A DNA stretch of 64,000 nt. Source: Microbacterium sp. AK009. Its GTDB lineage: Bacteria; Actinomycetota; Actinomycetes; Actinomycetales; Microbacteriaceae. Under the pieces are notes generated by a model, which was given only the letters and a program-made list of their open reading frames with translations, was not told the DNA's origin and searched no databases. The stretch's first letter is position 1; each line of letters starts with the position of its first letter. Positions 20,916 through 31,234 of this stretch are shown here, piece after piece. A program made the position numbers and the translations under genes. Where the stretch lies: NCBI RefSeq assembly GCF_013410955.1, contig NZ_JACCCG010000004.1:124001-188000 (forward strand), given 5' to 3'.

Positions 20916-23006
20916 GTGGTGGCCACGACGACTCGTTCCCCCCGCCCCCGTCCCTGGCGCTCGGCATCGGCGATTCCGGTGCGCGCCGTCCTCCCCACCA
21001 CCGCGCCGGCGCCCACGGTGACGCCCCGCATCCCCCTGGCGCTCCCCTCTCCCCGCGTGCCCGGTGGCCGGTACCGGCCGTCCGCGTACGTCGGCGACGC
21101 CGTCCCCTTCACCGTGACCGCCTTCCGCGAAGGGCACGACGCGATCGGCGTGCAGGTACGCCTCTTCTCCCCCTCGGGGGATGAGTCCCTCCACCGGCTC
21201 ACCCCCCTGAACGATGGCTTCGACCGCTGGACCACGACCGTCGCGCCCCTCGAGACCGGGGTGTGGCGCTTCCGGTTCGAAGCTTTCAGCGACGACTTCG
21301 CCACCTGGCAGCACGCTGCCGACATCAAGCTCGCCGCCGGCCTCGACCCCTTCGTGATGCGCGAATCCGGAGCGCGCCTGTTCGACAGCGCCGCCGCGGA
21401 GAAGGGCCGCAGCGCCGCCGAGCGCAAGCTGCTGGCAGCCTCCGCCGCGCGGTTGCGCGATGCCGAGGTCTCCGACGCGGAGACCCTGGACATCGTCCGC
21501 GACGAGCGCATCGCTGCGCTGTTCGCCTCCCGTCCGACCTCGGCGATCGTCAGCGCCGGCGACGAGATGGAACTCCTCGTCGAGCGCGAGCGAGCCGGCG
21601 TCGGGTCCTGGTACGAGTTCTTCCCGCGTTCCGAGGGCGCCACGCGCAATGACGACGGCTCGGTCACCAGTGGAACGCTGCGAACCGCCATCGACCGGCT
21701 CCCGGGCGTAGCCGGCATGGGGTTCGACGTCATCTACCTGCCGCCGATCCATCCGATCGGAACCACGAACCGCAAAGGCAGGAACAACAGCCTCACCTCC
21801 GAGCCGGGCGACCCCGGCTCGCCGTACGCCATCGGATCGCACGAGGGCGGCCACGACGCCATCCACCCCGACCTCGGCACGGAGGCCGACTTCGTCGCGT
21901 TCGTCGACGCGGCGCGCGGGCACGGCCTCGACGTCGCGCTCGACCTCGCGCTGAACGCCTCCCCCGACCATCCGTGGGTCGCCGAGCACCCGGAGTGGTT
22001 CACCACCCTGCCCGACGGATCGATCGCCTTCGCAGAGAACCCCCCCAAGAAGTACCAGGACATCTATCCACCGAACTTCGACAACGACCCGGCGGGGATC
22101 TACGCGGAGATCCTGCGCGTCGTCCAGCACTGGGTGGGGCTCGGAGTGAAGATCTTCCGGGTCGACAACCCCCACACCAAGCCCGTGCAGTTCTGGGAGT
22201 GGCTGATCGGAACGGTGAATGAGGCCGACCCGGACGTCATCTTCCTCTCCGAGGCGTTCACCCGTCCGGCGATGATGCGGGGCCTGGCGATGGCGGGGTT
22301 CCAGCAGAGCTACACGTACTTCACCTGGCGGAACACCAAGGCGGAGCTCGAGGAGTTCTTCACGTCGATCTCGCATGAGACGTCGGACTTCATGCGGCCG
22401 AACCTCTTCGTCAACACCCACGACATCCTCACGGAGTACCTGCAGTACGGCGGACGACCGGGATACCGGATCCGCGCCGCCCTGGCCGCCACGGCGTCGC
22501 CGACCTGGGGCGTCTACGCCGGGTACGAGCTGTTCGAGAACGTCGCCCGTCCGGGCTCGGAGGAGAACATCGACAACGAGAAGTACGAGTACAAGTTCCG
22601 TGACTGGGACGGCGCCGAGGCCCGCGGCGAGTCCCTCGCGCCGTGGCTGCGGCGCTTGAACGAGATCCGGCGCGCGCATCCGGCGCTCCGCCAGCTGCGC
22701 AACCTCGAGGTGCACTGGAGCGATGACGACGCCATCCTGGTCTATTCCAAGCATCTTGATGCGGCGCTGTCGCCGACCGGTGAATCCGACACCATCCTCG
22801 TGGTGATCAACGTCGACCCTCACTCCGCCCGCCAGACCATGGTTCACCTCGACACCCGCGTGTGGGGCGTCGCACCCGGCGATCCCTTCGAGGTCGAGGA
22901 TCTCGTGACCGGGGCGCGCTGGACGTGGTCGGATCACAACTTCGTGCGCCTGGACGCCTTCACCGAACCCGTGCACATCCTCCACATCGCAAAGGACCGC
23001 GCATGA
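20916..23006 (+). CDS. glgE: Alpha-1,4-glucan:maltose-1-phosphate maltosyltransferase
   Basis: About 696 residues. GlgE adds maltose from maltose-1-phosphate to alpha-glucan ends. The family GH13 nucleophile is D417 in [13 protein letters not shown] and the acid is E446 in [21 protein letters not shown] and [10 protein letters not shown] are family signatures. The N terminus has an extra basic, proline-rich stretch before the domain. Two GTG codons in a row (20916, 20919) follow TAGGTT by a few bases, so initiation may be leaderless. Its stop overlaps glgB by four bases. No treS or pep2 gene is in the window to supply maltose-1-phosphate. Confidence 0.95.
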   Translation: MVATTTRSPRPRPWRSASAIPVRAVLPTTAPAPTVTPRIPLALPSPRVPGGRYRPSAYVGDAVPFTVTAFREGHDAIGVQVRLFSPSGDESLHRLTPLNDGFDRWTTTVAPLETGVWRFRFEAFSDDFATWQHAADIKLAAGLDPFVMRESGARLFDSAAAEKGRSAAERKLLAASAARLRDAEVSDAETLDIVRDERIAALFASRPTSAIVSAGDEMELLVERERAGVGSWYEFFPRSEGATRNDDGSVTSGTLRTAIDRLPGVAGMGFDVIYLPPIHPIGTTNRKGRNNSLTSEPGDPGSPYAIGSHEGGHDAIHPDLGTEADFVAFVDAARGHGLDVALDLALNASPDHPWVAEHPEWFTTLPDGSIAFAENPPKKYQDIYPPNFDNDPAGIYAEILRVVQHWVGLGVKIFRVDNPHTKPVQFWEWLIGTVNEADPDVIFLSEAFTRPAMMRGLAMAGFQQSYTYFTWRNTKAELEEFFTSISHETSDFMRPNLFVNTHDILTEYLQYGGRPGYRIRAALAATASPTWGVYAGYELFENVARPGSEENIDNEKYEYKFRDWDGAEARGESLAPWLRRLNEIRRAHPALRQLRNLEVHWSDDDAILVYSKHLDAALSPTGESDTILVVINVDPHSARQTMVHLDTRVWGVAPGDPFEVEDLVTGARWTWSDHNFVRLDAFTEPVHILHIAKDRA

Positions 23007-25189
23007 CCCTCACGCCCCCTGCCCTCGACGCCGGCCTCCTCGACGCCGTCTCCCACGGTGCGCATCACGATCCGCATTCCGTTCTCGGCATCCACGCGCT
23101 GGGCGCCGACGCGCGGGGATGGGTGATCCGCACCCGCCGGCCGTTGGCCGACAGCGTCGTCGCGGTGTCGGACGACGGCACGCGGGTGCCACTGACCCAT
23201 CGGCATGCCGGCATCTGGGAGGGCGTGCTCACCTCGCGACCGGGCGGGTACGTGATCACCGCGACCTACCCGGACGGTTCGGAGTACACCGCCGACGATC
23301 CCTATCGGCACGGCCCGACGATCGGCGAGCTCGACCTCCACCTCGTCGGAGAAGGCCGGCACGAAGAACTGTGGAACGCCCTCGGCGCTCATCTACGCAC
23401 CCACGAGGGCGTCGCCGGTGCCTCTTTCGCCGTCTGGGCGCCGAACGCCCAGGCCGTCCGCGTGGTTGGCGACTTCAACAGCTGGGACGGCACCGGCCAT
23501 TCGATGCGGTCGATGGGCGGCAGCGGGGTCTGGGAGCTGTTCGTTCCGGGCCTGGGCGCCGGCGTCCGCTACAAGTTCGAGATCCTCCCCCGTCACGGCG
23601 CCTGGGTGATGAAGGCCGACCCGATGGCGCGGCGCGCGGAGGTCGCCCCCGGTACGGCCTCGATCATCGAGGAGTCCTCCTTCTCGTGGGGCGACGGCGC
23701 GTGGATGAAGGAGCGTGCCGCATCGCGCCCGGCAGACAGCGCGATGTCGATCTACGAGCTCCACTTCGGCTCGTGGCGTCCCGGGCTGTCCTATCGCGAC
23801 GCGGCCGATCCGCTCATCGAATACCTGACGGAGCAGGGCTTCACGCACGTCGAGTTCATGCCGCTCGCGGAGCATCCCTTCGGCGGATCCTGGGGATACC
23901 AGGTCACCGGGTACTTCGCGCCCACGGGTCGCTTCGGGACGCCGGATGATCTGCGGTATCTGATCGATCGCCTGCACCAGGCGAACATCGGCGTCATCAT
24001 GGACTGGGTCCCCGGCCACTTCCCCAAGGACGAGTGGGCTCTGGCTCGCTTCGACGGCGAGGCCCTGTACGAGCACGCCGACCCCCGGCGCGGCGAGCAT
24101 AAGGACTGGGGCACCTACATCTTCGATTACGGCCGACGCGAGGTGCGCAACTTCCTCGTCGCCAACGCCCTCTACTGGCTGCAGGAGTTCCACGTCGACG
24201 GTCTCCGTGTCGACGCCGTCGCCTCGATGCTGTACCTCGACTATTCGCGCAATGAGGGTGAATGGCTCCCCAACATCTACGGTGGGCGCGAGAACCTCGA
24301 TGCCATCGCGTTCCTCCAGGAGGTCAACGCCACCGCCTACCGGCGCTACCCCGGAATCTCGATGATCGCGGAGGAGTCCACCAGCTTCCCGGGCGTGACA
24401 GCGCCAACCAGTCATGCCGGCCTCGGGTTCGGATTCAAGTGGAACATGGGCTGGATGAACGATTCGCTGCAGTACATCGCCCGGGACCCGATGTACCGGA
24501 GCCACCACGAGGGCGAGATGTCGTTCTCCTTCGTCTACGCGTTCAGCGAGAACTACATCCTGCCGATCAGCCACGACGAGGTCGTCCACGGCAAGGGGAG
24601 CCTCTTCCAGCGCATGCCGGGCGATCACTGGCAGAAGCTGGCGAACATGCGCGCCTACCTCGCGTACATGTGGGGCCATCCCGGCAAGCAGCTGCTGTTC
24701 ATGGGCCAGGAGTTCGGTCAGCTCTCCGAATGGTCGGAGTCACGTGGCTTGGACTGGTGGCTGCTCGAGCAGCCGCCGCACCGGCAGCTGCAGGACTTCG
24801 TGGCCCAGCTGAATCGGCAGTACCGTGCCCACTCGGCACTGTGGTCGCGGGATGCTGACGGGTCGGCATTCCACCGCCTGGGCGCCCCGTCGTGGGACCC
24901 CAACGTGATCGCGTTCTCGCGCCGCGATCACCACGGCAACACCGTCGCCGTGATCGCCAACTTCTCGGGTGCGCCTGTTCAGCCGTTCACCCTCGATCTG
25001 CCCGCCGCCGGGGTGTGGGAGGAAGTCCTCAACTCGGACGCCGCTGAGTACGGCGGTTCGGGCGTCGGGAACATGGGCATCGTGCACGCCGACGACAACG
25101 GCCGCGCGACCATGGTGCTCCCCCCGCTCGGCGTGCTGTGGCTCCGCCACCGCACACCCGCACACATCCCCTCCCCGACCCGGGGCTGA
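23003..25189 (+). CDS. glgB: 1,4-alpha-glucan branching enzyme
   Basis: A 728-residue enzyme that makes alpha-1,6 branches. Order: an extra N-terminal CBM48-like module, the standard CBM48 ([20 protein letters not shown]), the GH13 barrel with nucleophile D404 in [18 protein letters not shown] and acid E457 in [12 protein letters not shown], then [13 protein letters not shown] and a C-terminal beta domain. ATG at 23003 overlaps the glgE stop (ATGA). A strong hairpin ends the transcript. Confidence 0.96.
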   Translation: MTLTPPALDAGLLDAVSHGAHHDPHSVLGIHALGADARGWVIRTRRPLADSVVAVSDDGTRVPLTHRHAGIWEGVLTSRPGGYVITATYPDGSEYTADDPYRHGPTIGELDLHLVGEGRHEELWNALGAHLRTHEGVAGASFAVWAPNAQAVRVVGDFNSWDGTGHSMRSMGGSGVWELFVPGLGAGVRYKFEILPRHGAWVMKADPMARRAEVAPGTASIIEESSFSWGDGAWMKERAASRPADSAMSIYELHFGSWRPGLSYRDAADPLIEYLTEQGFTHVEFMPLAEHPFGGSWGYQVTGYFAPTGRFGTPDDLRYLIDRLHQANIGVIMDWVPGHFPKDEWALARFDGEALYEHADPRRGEHKDWGTYIFDYGRREVRNFLVANALYWLQEFHVDGLRVDAVASMLYLDYSRNEGEWLPNIYGGRENLDAIAFLQEVNATAYRRYPGISMIAEESTSFPGVTAPTSHAGLGFGFKWNMGWMNDSLQYIARDPMYRSHHEGEMSFSFVYAFSENYILPISHDEVVHGKGSLFQRMPGDHWQKLANMRAYLAYMWGHPGKQLLFMGQEFGQLSEWSESRGLDWWLLEQPPHRQLQDFVAQLNRQYRAHSALWSRDADGSAFHRLGAPSWDPNVIAFSRRDHHGNTVAVIANFSGAPVQPFTLDLPAAGVWEEVLNSDAAEYGGSGVGNMGIVHADDNGRATMVLPPLGVLWLRHRTPAHIPSPTRG

Positions 25190-25191
25190 CG

Positions 25192-25227
25192 CCCCGAAGG
25201 GGCGGGCAGACGCCCGCCCCTTCGGGG
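25192..25227. terminator. Strong bidirectional terminator hairpin
   Basis: A perfect 16-base-pair stem: CCCCGAAGGGGCGGGC (25192-25207) with GCCCGCCCCTTCGGGG (25212-25227) and a 4-base loop. It lies between glgB and the convergent thioredoxin-TPR gene, so it can serve both. Confidence 0.8.
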
Positions 25228-25248
25228 TGTCGATCGATACGCCCTCTC

Positions 25249-26208
25249 TCAGAAGAGGAGGGATGCGAGCCGCCCGCGCGCGCGGATGACGCGGGGGTCG
25301 GCGTCGCCGATCACCCCGAACAGCTCGAGCAGACGCTCGCGAACCGGTACCCGCTCGTCGTCGGGCAGGACGGCGAACAGATCCAGCAGGCGCGCGAAGG
25401 CGTCATCGACGTGGCCGCCGGCGATGTCGAGGTCGGCCACGGCGAACTGCGCGTCGAGATCTCGCGGCGCTGCCGCGGCGGCGTCGCGGGCGGTGACGAG
25501 GTCCAGACCCTGCACACGCTGGAGAAGGCGGACTTGGCCCAGTGCGGCGCGAGCCTCGGCGTCGCGCGGGTTCTCGGCCAGAGCACGCTCGTACGCGCTG
25601 ACGGCCGTCGCGTAGTCGCCTGCCTCGATCGCGGCAGCTGCTTCGGCATGGAGCGGAGGGAGCTCCGGCTCGACCGGCCCGTCGGATTCGGCGCCATCGG
25701 CGTCCGCCGCCACCGTTCCGGTGACACCGTTCTGAGCCGCCAGCTGCAGGAACTGGGCGAAGACCTCGCGCACCTGCTGCTCGGGCACCGCGCCCGTGAA
25801 CAACGGCACCGGCTGGCCGGCCACGACACCCACGACCATCGGGATCGACTGCGCCCGGAACGCCTGCGCGAGCTGGGGGTTGGCGTCGACGTCGACTTTG
25901 GCGAGCACGATCCGGCCGTTCAGTTCACGGACCACGCGCTCCAGTGCCGGGCTGAGCTGCTTGCAGGGTCCGCACCACTCGGCCCAAAGGTCGACGACGA
26001 CGGGAACCGTGCGTGACAGCTCCAGAACCTGACCGAACGACGCGTCGGTGACGTCCACGACGAGAGACGGGACGCGCCCCGACGGCGTCGGCTCGGTGCC
26101 GTCGGCGCTCGGTGCGGCGGACCCGCCGGAGGGCGTCGCGGGGCGGTTTCGGAGCGAGGAGAGGTCGACGGCGCCCCGCAGGGTCGCGCCGGGAGAGACG
26201 TCGGTCAC
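25249..26208 (-). CDS. Thioredoxin-fold protein with TPR-like tail (CnoX/YbbN-like)
   Basis: A 319-residue cytoplasmic protein. A variable N terminus of about 50 residues is followed by a thioredoxin domain with an intact WCGPC site (VDLWAEWCGPCKQLSP) and, from about residue 185, helical repeats (AAAAIEAGDYATAVSAYERALAE). CnoX/YbbN proteins act as redox-linked holdases that pass clients to GroEL; E. coli CnoX lacks a full CxxC, while this one keeps it. GTG at 26208 overlaps the stop of the upstream gene by four bases. Confidence 0.8.
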   Translation of the reverse strand: MTDVSPGATLRGAVDLSSLRNRPATPSGGSAAPSADGTEPTPSGRVPSLVVDVTDASFGQVLELSRTVPVVVDLWAEWCGPCKQLSPALERVVRELNGRIVLAKVDVDANPQLAQAFRAQSIPMVVGVVAGQPVPLFTGAVPEQQVREVFAQFLQLAAQNGVTGTVAADADGAESDGPVEPELPPLHAEAAAAIEAGDYATAVSAYERALAENPRDAEARAALGQVRLLQRVQGLDLVTARDAAAAAPRDLDAQFAVADLDIAGGHVDDAFARLLDLFAVLPDDERVPVRERLLELFGVIGDADPRVIRARGRLASLLF

Positions 26209-28085
26209 GGAATCACCTTCGCGTTGAGGATGTCGGATGCATACCCGAGCAGTCGGATCTTCTCCGTCGATCCCTGGCCGGGCACGTAGAAGAAGAGTTG
26301 ATCGGTGTAGGTCGTGGTGAAGCCCGTCGACGACTGTTCAGCACCCGAGAGCGTGCGGACCGTAGGGTTGTTCTCGAGCTTGATCACCGCGTCGGGGTTG
26401 GTGGGCTTGACGGTGTCGATCTCGTCGATGTTCACCGCGACGATCGCGCCGCTCTCGAGCGTCGCGAGAGCCAACGGGTCGTACGCGCCGGGTGCGGCCT
26501 GGAAGGTCAGCTCGCCCGTGGAGGCGCCCGTCTGATTGAACTCGTCGAGACGCTTCTGACGGTCCCCCGCCACACTCACGCGGAACTGGTCGCTGGCGAC
26601 GTCGAAGAGCTCGAAGTACTGGCTCTGTTCACCGTTGTTCAAGATGTCGGCGTATGCCTCGGCGAGCTGCGCGGGAGGCAGCAGAAGGAACGGCGAGTCC
26701 GGCGCAGGCTGGATGGCACCGATGTACGCCGGCGCGACGACCGGAAGCTCCGTGGCCGCTTCGAGGCTCGCCAGATACGTCAACTTGTACGGTGACCACT
26801 GGTCCTGCTGCGTGAGCATCATGATGCTGGAGGTGTTGGAGTCGGTGTCGTCGACGACCCCCACGATGGAACGCGGCCACTCGTCGAACGCCTGGGGCAG
26901 CACGAGCGTCAGCGGCTCGGCCGGCAGTGCAGCGGGAGCGGGATAGTCGCCGATCGCCCCGCGCAGCGCGTAGTTGGTCGAACGGGCGGCGAGCACGGCG
27001 CCGTCCAGGCGTGTGGCGGCCAGAGCTTCGTCGGCTGCCTCGTCGGCGGCGGCGACCGTCTCTGCGACCCGCGTCCAGATGCGATCCGCCTGGGCTTCGG
27101 TCACCGCCGGAGCCTGCTGACCCTCCGGAACGATGACGGACGCGGACGGCGAGGGCGAGGGTGAGGGGGCGAACTGCGGCCACGCCTCGGACGAGCACCC
27201 GGCGAACAGCAGCGCGGACACCGCGACGGCCGGGACCACGACGAGGCGACGACGGCCACCGGCGAGCGCGCGACGACCGCTGGCGCTGATCACGCCCTTG
27301 CGCTTGCCTTCGACGGCGAGGTCGATCGGTTCCGTGACAGGGACGGGAAGACCCTTGCGGCGAGGACCACGAGAGCGTCGCAGATGACGGATCGCGAGGA
27401 TGTACAGGAACACCCCCACGGCCATCATGAGACCACCGGCGACGATGAGAGGCCCCGCCCACGGAGTGGCGTTGACGATCGGCCACGACACCCTGATGTC
27501 GGCCGGTGCCGGCTCCACGCCGTCCGCCGCGACCAGCACGCTCATGTCTTCGGGCAGCTGCAGCGGGGCGATCAGCACATCCTCCTGCTGGAACTCGTCC
27601 AGCCAGAGATCCGACCCCACCGGACTGCGGACATCGTCCGTGGTTCCCTCGTCGCCGGCGGCGGCGTCCTCAGCGGGCGCTTCGGCCTCCGTGCCCTCCG
27701 CGGGAGCGGGCTCAGCAGGCGCCGATCCCGTGTCATCCCCGGTCTCGTCCGAGACGGCGAGACTCGGGGTGACCTGCTCGGCCTCGAGCGCACCCTCCTG
27801 GTCGACGGTCACCCGGGTGTAGCCGGTGTCCGAGAGCCAGGCTTCGAGATCAGCCGTCCGACCGTATGCCGCGAAGATGGTTCCCTCACCCTGCGCGCGA
27901 AGGGTCTGCGCGCCCGGGCGGCTGTTGAGCACCTCGCCCTCGACGAGGATGTACGGTGCGTCCTCCTCGAGGGAGACGGCGGCGGTCTCGGTGTCCGGCC
28001 CCTGGAAGACCGTGCGCTGGGCGATGCCCGCGCCGATCATCAGAGCGGCCAGGACGAAGGCCGCGACAGCCCACACGAAACGCAC
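26205..28085 (-). CDS. Membrane protein fused to a lipoprotein-like domain
   Basis: A 626-residue protein of unknown function. A first membrane helix spans residues 3-23 (VWAVAAFVLAALMIGAG). A largely acidic outside region (24-205) follows, then a second helix (211-232) and a basic cytoplasmic segment (RHLRRSRGPRRKG to GGRRR). A third hydrophobic stretch (281-296) ends in a lipobox-like LLFAGC with C297. The rest (about 330 residues) looks extracellular and begins with a proline/serine linker. It reads like a two-helix protein joined in frame to a complete lipoprotein. GTG at 28085 is chosen because GAGAGGTGAGG lies just upstream. Confidence 0.7.
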   Translation of the reverse strand: MRFVWAVAAFVLAALMIGAGIAQRTVFQGPDTETAAVSLEEDAPYILVEGEVLNSRPGAQTLRAQGEGTIFAAYGRTADLEAWLSDTGYTRVTVDQEGALEAEQVTPSLAVSDETGDDTGSAPAEPAPAEGTEAEAPAEDAAAGDEGTTDDVRSPVGSDLWLDEFQQEDVLIAPLQLPEDMSVLVAADGVEPAPADIRVSWPIVNATPWAGPLIVAGGLMMAVGVFLYILAIRHLRRSRGPRRKGLPVPVTEPIDLAVEGKRKGVISASGRRALAGGRRRLVVVPAVAVSALLFAGCSSEAWPQFAPSPSPSPSASVIVPEGQQAPAVTEAQADRIWTRVAETVAAADEAADEALAATRLDGAVLAARSTNYALRGAIGDYPAPAALPAEPLTLVLPQAFDEWPRSIVGVVDDTDSNTSSIMMLTQQDQWSPYKLTYLASLEAATELPVVAPAYIGAIQPAPDSPFLLLPPAQLAEAYADILNNGEQSQYFELFDVASDQFRVSVAGDRQKRLDEFNQTGASTGELTFQAAPGAYDPLALATLESGAIVAVNIDEIDTVKPTNPDAVIKLENNPTVRTLSGAEQSSTGFTTTYTDQLFFYVPGQGSTEKIRLLGYASDILNAKVIP

Positions 28086-28277
28086 GAATGCCTCACCTCT
28101 CCTCGCTCCGGAACCGCTCCAGGACGCGGTGGAGCGCAAAACTCGACGTTCCAGACTACCGAAGGGCGCCTGGATGTCGCCCGGGAGCGAGTGATGCCGG
28201 GAGTGACGACCGCCTATCAGTATCCTGACAGGGCCGGACGTCTCTGCGCCGGTTCAGCCGAGAGAGGGCCTGCGCCG

Positions 28278-29351
28278 ATGAAGATCCACAATCCGTTCCG
28301 CGTGGCGCTCGTCGCCACTCTCGGGGTGGGTCTGGGACTCCTGCTCATCGCGAGCATTCAGACGCTCTCGACGATCCTGCTCTATGTCGGGACGGCGCTG
28401 TTCCTGTCGCTGGGACTGGACCCGATCATCTCCTGGTTGGAGCGACGGGGTCTCCCTCGCTGGGCGGCCGTGCTCATCACGATCCTCGGGGTGCTCGGGA
28501 TCTTCGCCGGCATCGTGCTCATGGTCGTGCCGATCATCGTCGCGCAGGTGGCGCAGCTGATCGCCGCGATCCAGGACCTCTTCTCGACCATGACCTGGGA
28601 GGAGTTCATCGGCGGAATCCTCGGCTGGGCGCAGGACGCCTTTCCAGGCATCCGGGTGGATGAGGTGTGGAGCTACATCGAGGACTGGTACACCTCGCTG
28701 GATCTCGGGTCCATCGGCAGCACGATCGGCGAGGGCGTCCTCGGAACAGTCGGGGCCGTGATCGCCGGATTCGGCGGCGCCTTCATCGTCCTCATCCTGA
28801 CGATCTACTTCACCGCCTCGACCCCGAACCTGAAGAAGGCCGTGTACCAGCTGGTGCCGGCGTCCAAGCGCCCCCGCTTCATCGACCTCGCCGAGCAGAT
28901 CACCGCCTCGGTGGGCTTCTACGTGATCGGTCAGCTGAGCCTGGGCGTGACCAACGGCATCCTGAGCTTCATCTTCCTGTCGATCATCCAGGCGCCCTTC
29001 CCCGCCGTCCTCGCCGTCATCGCCTTCTTCTTCTCGCTGATCCCGCTCGTGGGGACCCTGACCGGTTCGACGATCATCGTGCTGACCTGTCTGATTCCCG
29101 GGCTCGGGTCGCCGACGACGGCGCTCATCGCGGCCATCTACTACCTCATCTACATGCAGATCGAGGCGTACATCATCTCCCCCCGCATCATGAACCGTGC
29201 GGTGTCGATCCCAGGGGCCGTCGTGGTCATCGCGGCCCTCGCCGGCGGGTCGCTCCTGGGCCTCCTGGGCGCGCTCGTCGCGATCCCCGTCGCCGCCAGC
29301 ATCCTCATCATCTACCGGCAGGTGATCATCCCGCGACAGAACGAGCTGTGA
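28278..29351 (+). CDS. AI-2E family transporter
   Basis: A 357-residue membrane protein with about seven or eight helices and the family layout: two N-terminal helices (FRVALVATLGVGLGLLLIAS), a soluble loop (TWEEFIGGILGWAQDAF), then the core (FFFSLIPLVGTLTGSTI, MQIEAYIISPRIMNRAVSIPG). Members are permeases or antiporters, and a role in autoinducer-2 export is shown for only a few, so the substrate is unknown. ATG at 28278. Convergent with the hydrolase gene. Confidence 0.85.
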   Translation: MKIHNPFRVALVATLGVGLGLLLIASIQTLSTILLYVGTALFLSLGLDPIISWLERRGLPRWAAVLITILGVLGIFAGIVLMVVPIIVAQVAQLIAAIQDLFSTMTWEEFIGGILGWAQDAFPGIRVDEVWSYIEDWYTSLDLGSIGSTIGEGVLGTVGAVIAGFGGAFIVLILTIYFTASTPNLKKAVYQLVPASKRPRFIDLAEQITASVGFYVIGQLSLGVTNGILSFIFLSIIQAPFPAVLAVIAFFFSLIPLVGTLTGSTIIVLTCLIPGLGSPTTALIAAIYYLIYMQIEAYIISPRIMNRAVSIPGAVVVIAALAGGSLLGLLGALVAIPVAASILIIYRQVIIPRQNEL

Positions 29352-29362
29352 CCGGCGTTCGA

Positions 29363-30091
29363 TCACGCGGGGTCCGCGAGAGGACCCTCCCATTCCACCG
29401 GCAGCGGCAGTGCGTCGGGGTTGACCACGGCGACGATCTCGGTGAGCACACGACGCGTCTGATTCTCACCGACCCACAGGTGCTTCCCGCCCTCGACGGC
29501 GATGAGGGTCGCATGCGGAATCGCGGCGAAGCGCTCTCGCGCCGCATCCGGACGCAGATAGTCGTCGAACTCGGGGACGAGCGCGATGACCGGCCGGAGA
29601 TCTCCGGCCCAGCCGGCGAGGTCTTCCTCGGTCGCGCGATGCAACGGCGGTGAGAGGAGGATGATGCCTTCGACGTCGTGGTCGCGTCCGTACTTCAGTG
29701 CCAGCTCGGTGCCGAAGGACCAGCCCACGAGCCAGGGCCGGGGCAATCCGCGCTCCCGCACGAGATCCATCGCGGCGGCGACGTCGAACGCTTCGTTGCG
29801 ACCGCCGTCGAAGCTCCCCTCGCTCGTGCCGCGAGCCGACGTGGTCCCCCGGGTGTTGAACCTCAGCACCGCGAGGTCGGCCAGCGCGGGCAGACGTCCT
29901 GCGGCCTTGCGGAGGATATGCGAATCCATGAACCCGCCCGCGGTCGGGAGCGGATGAAGCGTCACGAGCGTGGCCACCGGCGCTGCATCCTCCGGGACGG
30001 CGAGCTCTCCCACCAGGGTCAGGCCGTCCACGGTGCGAAGGTTAACATCCTCTCGGCGTGCCGGCAGCAGGACGGGTCCGCGAATCTCCAT
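29363..30091 (-). CDS. Alpha/beta hydrolase
   Basis: A 242-residue hydrolase with the nucleophile elbow GWSFGTE (serine), preceded by FNTRGTTSARGTSEG, which resembles the oxyanion region of the bacterial serine hydrolases with the RGxG pattern. The acid and base are plausible in EFDDYLRPDAARE and EGGKHLWVGE (histidine). No signal peptide. The substrate is unknown. ATG at 30091 overlaps the stop of the upstream zinc-ribbon gene by one base. Confidence 0.8.
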   Translation of the reverse strand: MEIRGPVLLPARREDVNLRTVDGLTLVGELAVPEDAAPVATLVTLHPLPTAGGFMDSHILRKAAGRLPALADLAVLRFNTRGTTSARGTSEGSFDGGRNEAFDVAAAMDLVRERGLPRPWLVGWSFGTELALKYGRDHDVEGIILLSPPLHRATEEDLAGWAGDLRPVIALVPEFDDYLRPDAARERFAAIPHATLIAVEGGKHLWVGENQTRRVLTEIVAVVNPDALPLPVEWEGPLADPA

Positions 30092-30375
30092 CAGCCGATC
30101 CTCCAACAGTGGGTGTGCCAATGGCGACGATCGGCGAGAGCCGCGGCGTCGCCCAGGATGCCGTCGGCGCGCCACACCACCACGTGAGCGGTCGCCGGGG
30201 GGATCTCCTGCGAGCATCCGGGGCACACGTAGGACTTGGCGGCCTGTCCTGCCGACACGGGCTGCACGGTCCAGGTTGCGCCGCGGCGCTCCTCGGTGCG
30301 CTTCCAGCCGGCGAGCAGCCGTTCGAAGGAGTCGTCGCGTTCGGGATCAGGGCGACGACGGTGCGAGCGCGGCAT
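30091..30375 (-). CDS. Small zinc-ribbon-like protein
   Basis: A 94-residue basic protein. A CPGC pair in SYVCPGCSQEIPPATAH and a HTHC end (RHWHTHCWRIG) form a plausible four-ligand zinc site. The N terminus is arginine-rich (MPRSHRRRPDPERDDSF). I do not recognise a characterised family. Stop/start overlap with the hydrolase gene suggests joint translation. Confidence 0.65.
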   Translation of the reverse strand: MPRSHRRRPDPERDDSFERLLAGWKRTEERRGATWTVQPVSAGQAAKSYVCPGCSQEIPPATAHVVVWRADGILGDAAALADRRHWHTHCWRIG

Positions 30376-30379
30376 CAGA

Positions 30380-31177
30380 TCAGTACCACCCGGTGCGGGT
30401 CGAGTGGTCCCATGCCCCGCAGGGTGTGCCGTAGCGTCCGGCGATGTAACCCAGGCCCCACGTGATCTGCGTGGCAGGGTTGGTCTCCCAGTCGGCGCCG
30501 GCGGAGGCCATCTTGTTGCCGGGGAGCGACTGGGGAATGCCGTAGGCACCGCTGGAGGCGTTGTACGCGTTCACCCGCCAGCCGGATTCCTTGTTCCACA
30601 AAGCCACGAGGCAGCTGAACTGGTCGTCGCCCCAACCTCGCGCCATCACCATCTCGTAGGCGATCGCCTGGGCGCTGCCCGGATCCGGCGTGACGAAGGG
30701 CGGCACCCAGCCGCCCGAGCCCGAGGAGGACGCCGACGCGGCCGAGCGGGTGGGCGTGGGCGTCGGCGTCGGGGTGGGGGTGACGTAGACGGTGTAGCCG
30801 CTGCGATCGAGTGACGCGGACTCGGCGGCGGTGTCGCCCTCCGCGGTCACCGACTGCACGTCGCCGAGGGTGCTGGCGTACAGCGAGATCGGCGGCACCT
30901 CCTCAGCGCTCGCGCTCGACAGCGCCGCGCCGGTGGGGCCGATCCAGGCCGCCGCGAACGCCACGGCGGCGAATGCCGCGAAGGTCGCCGATGTGCTCCG
31001 CCGCCGGGACCAGCGCGCGGCGGGACCCGGCGGGGTCCGCCGCGCCGTTGTTTGCCGAGCGGGCGCCCGATCGACAGCGGCGACGTCACGCCTCCGTGTC
31101 GGGACGACGCCGCGCGTCTGTCCGGCATCGTCGTTCGCTGCCGGCAGATCATGCACAACGGGGCCGTCGGGAGTCAC
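30380..31177 (-). CDS. Lytic transglycosylase-like secreted protein
   Basis: A 265-residue protein. A basic N-terminal region and a hydrophobic segment (ATFAAFAAVAFAAAWIGP, about residues 64-82) direct export. A linker follows with a YVTPTPTPTPTPTRS repeat and a serine/glycine stretch. The C-terminal domain (about 165-265) has the catalytic glutamate in LWNKESGWRVNAYN, with GAYGIPQSLPG and WGLGYIAGRYG, as in transglycosylase SLT-like domains that cut peptidoglycan. Two cysteines (CLVALW, PCGAW) may pair. Start GTG at 31177 is the most upstream candidate; a later start is possible. Confidence 0.75.
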   Translation of the reverse strand: MTPDGPVVHDLPAANDDAGQTRGVVPTRRRDVAAVDRAPARQTTARRTPPGPAARWSRRRSTSATFAAFAAVAFAAAWIGPTGAALSSASAEEVPPISLYASTLGDVQSVTAEGDTAAESASLDRSGYTVYVTPTPTPTPTPTRSAASASSSGSGGWVPPFVTPDPGSAQAIAYEMVMARGWGDDQFSCLVALWNKESGWRVNAYNASSGAYGIPQSLPGNKMASAGADWETNPATQITWGLGYIAGRYGTPCGAWDHSTRTGWY

Positions 31178-31234
31178 AGTGCCGCCGAGTCTACCGACCC
31201 GGTTCCCGTCGTGCCATGAGCGTCGAGCAGGCCG

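Noticed and set aside
18723-22985. A very long open frame (1,420 codons) on the minus strand opposite glgX and glgE
   Set aside because: It mirrors the codon pattern of two clear enzymes on the plus strand, has no recognisable domains, and is a usual effect of high G+C content.
28094-28130. CCTCTCCTCGCTCCGG, similar to the left box of the two-box element
   Set aside because: It is the reverse complement of the ribosome site of the minus-strand membrane/lipoprotein fusion gene, and no right box follows after the 16-base gap.
30730-30800. TP repeat inside the transglycosylase gene as a possible mobile or variable repeat
   Set aside because: It encodes a proline/threonine linker common in secreted actinobacterial proteins.
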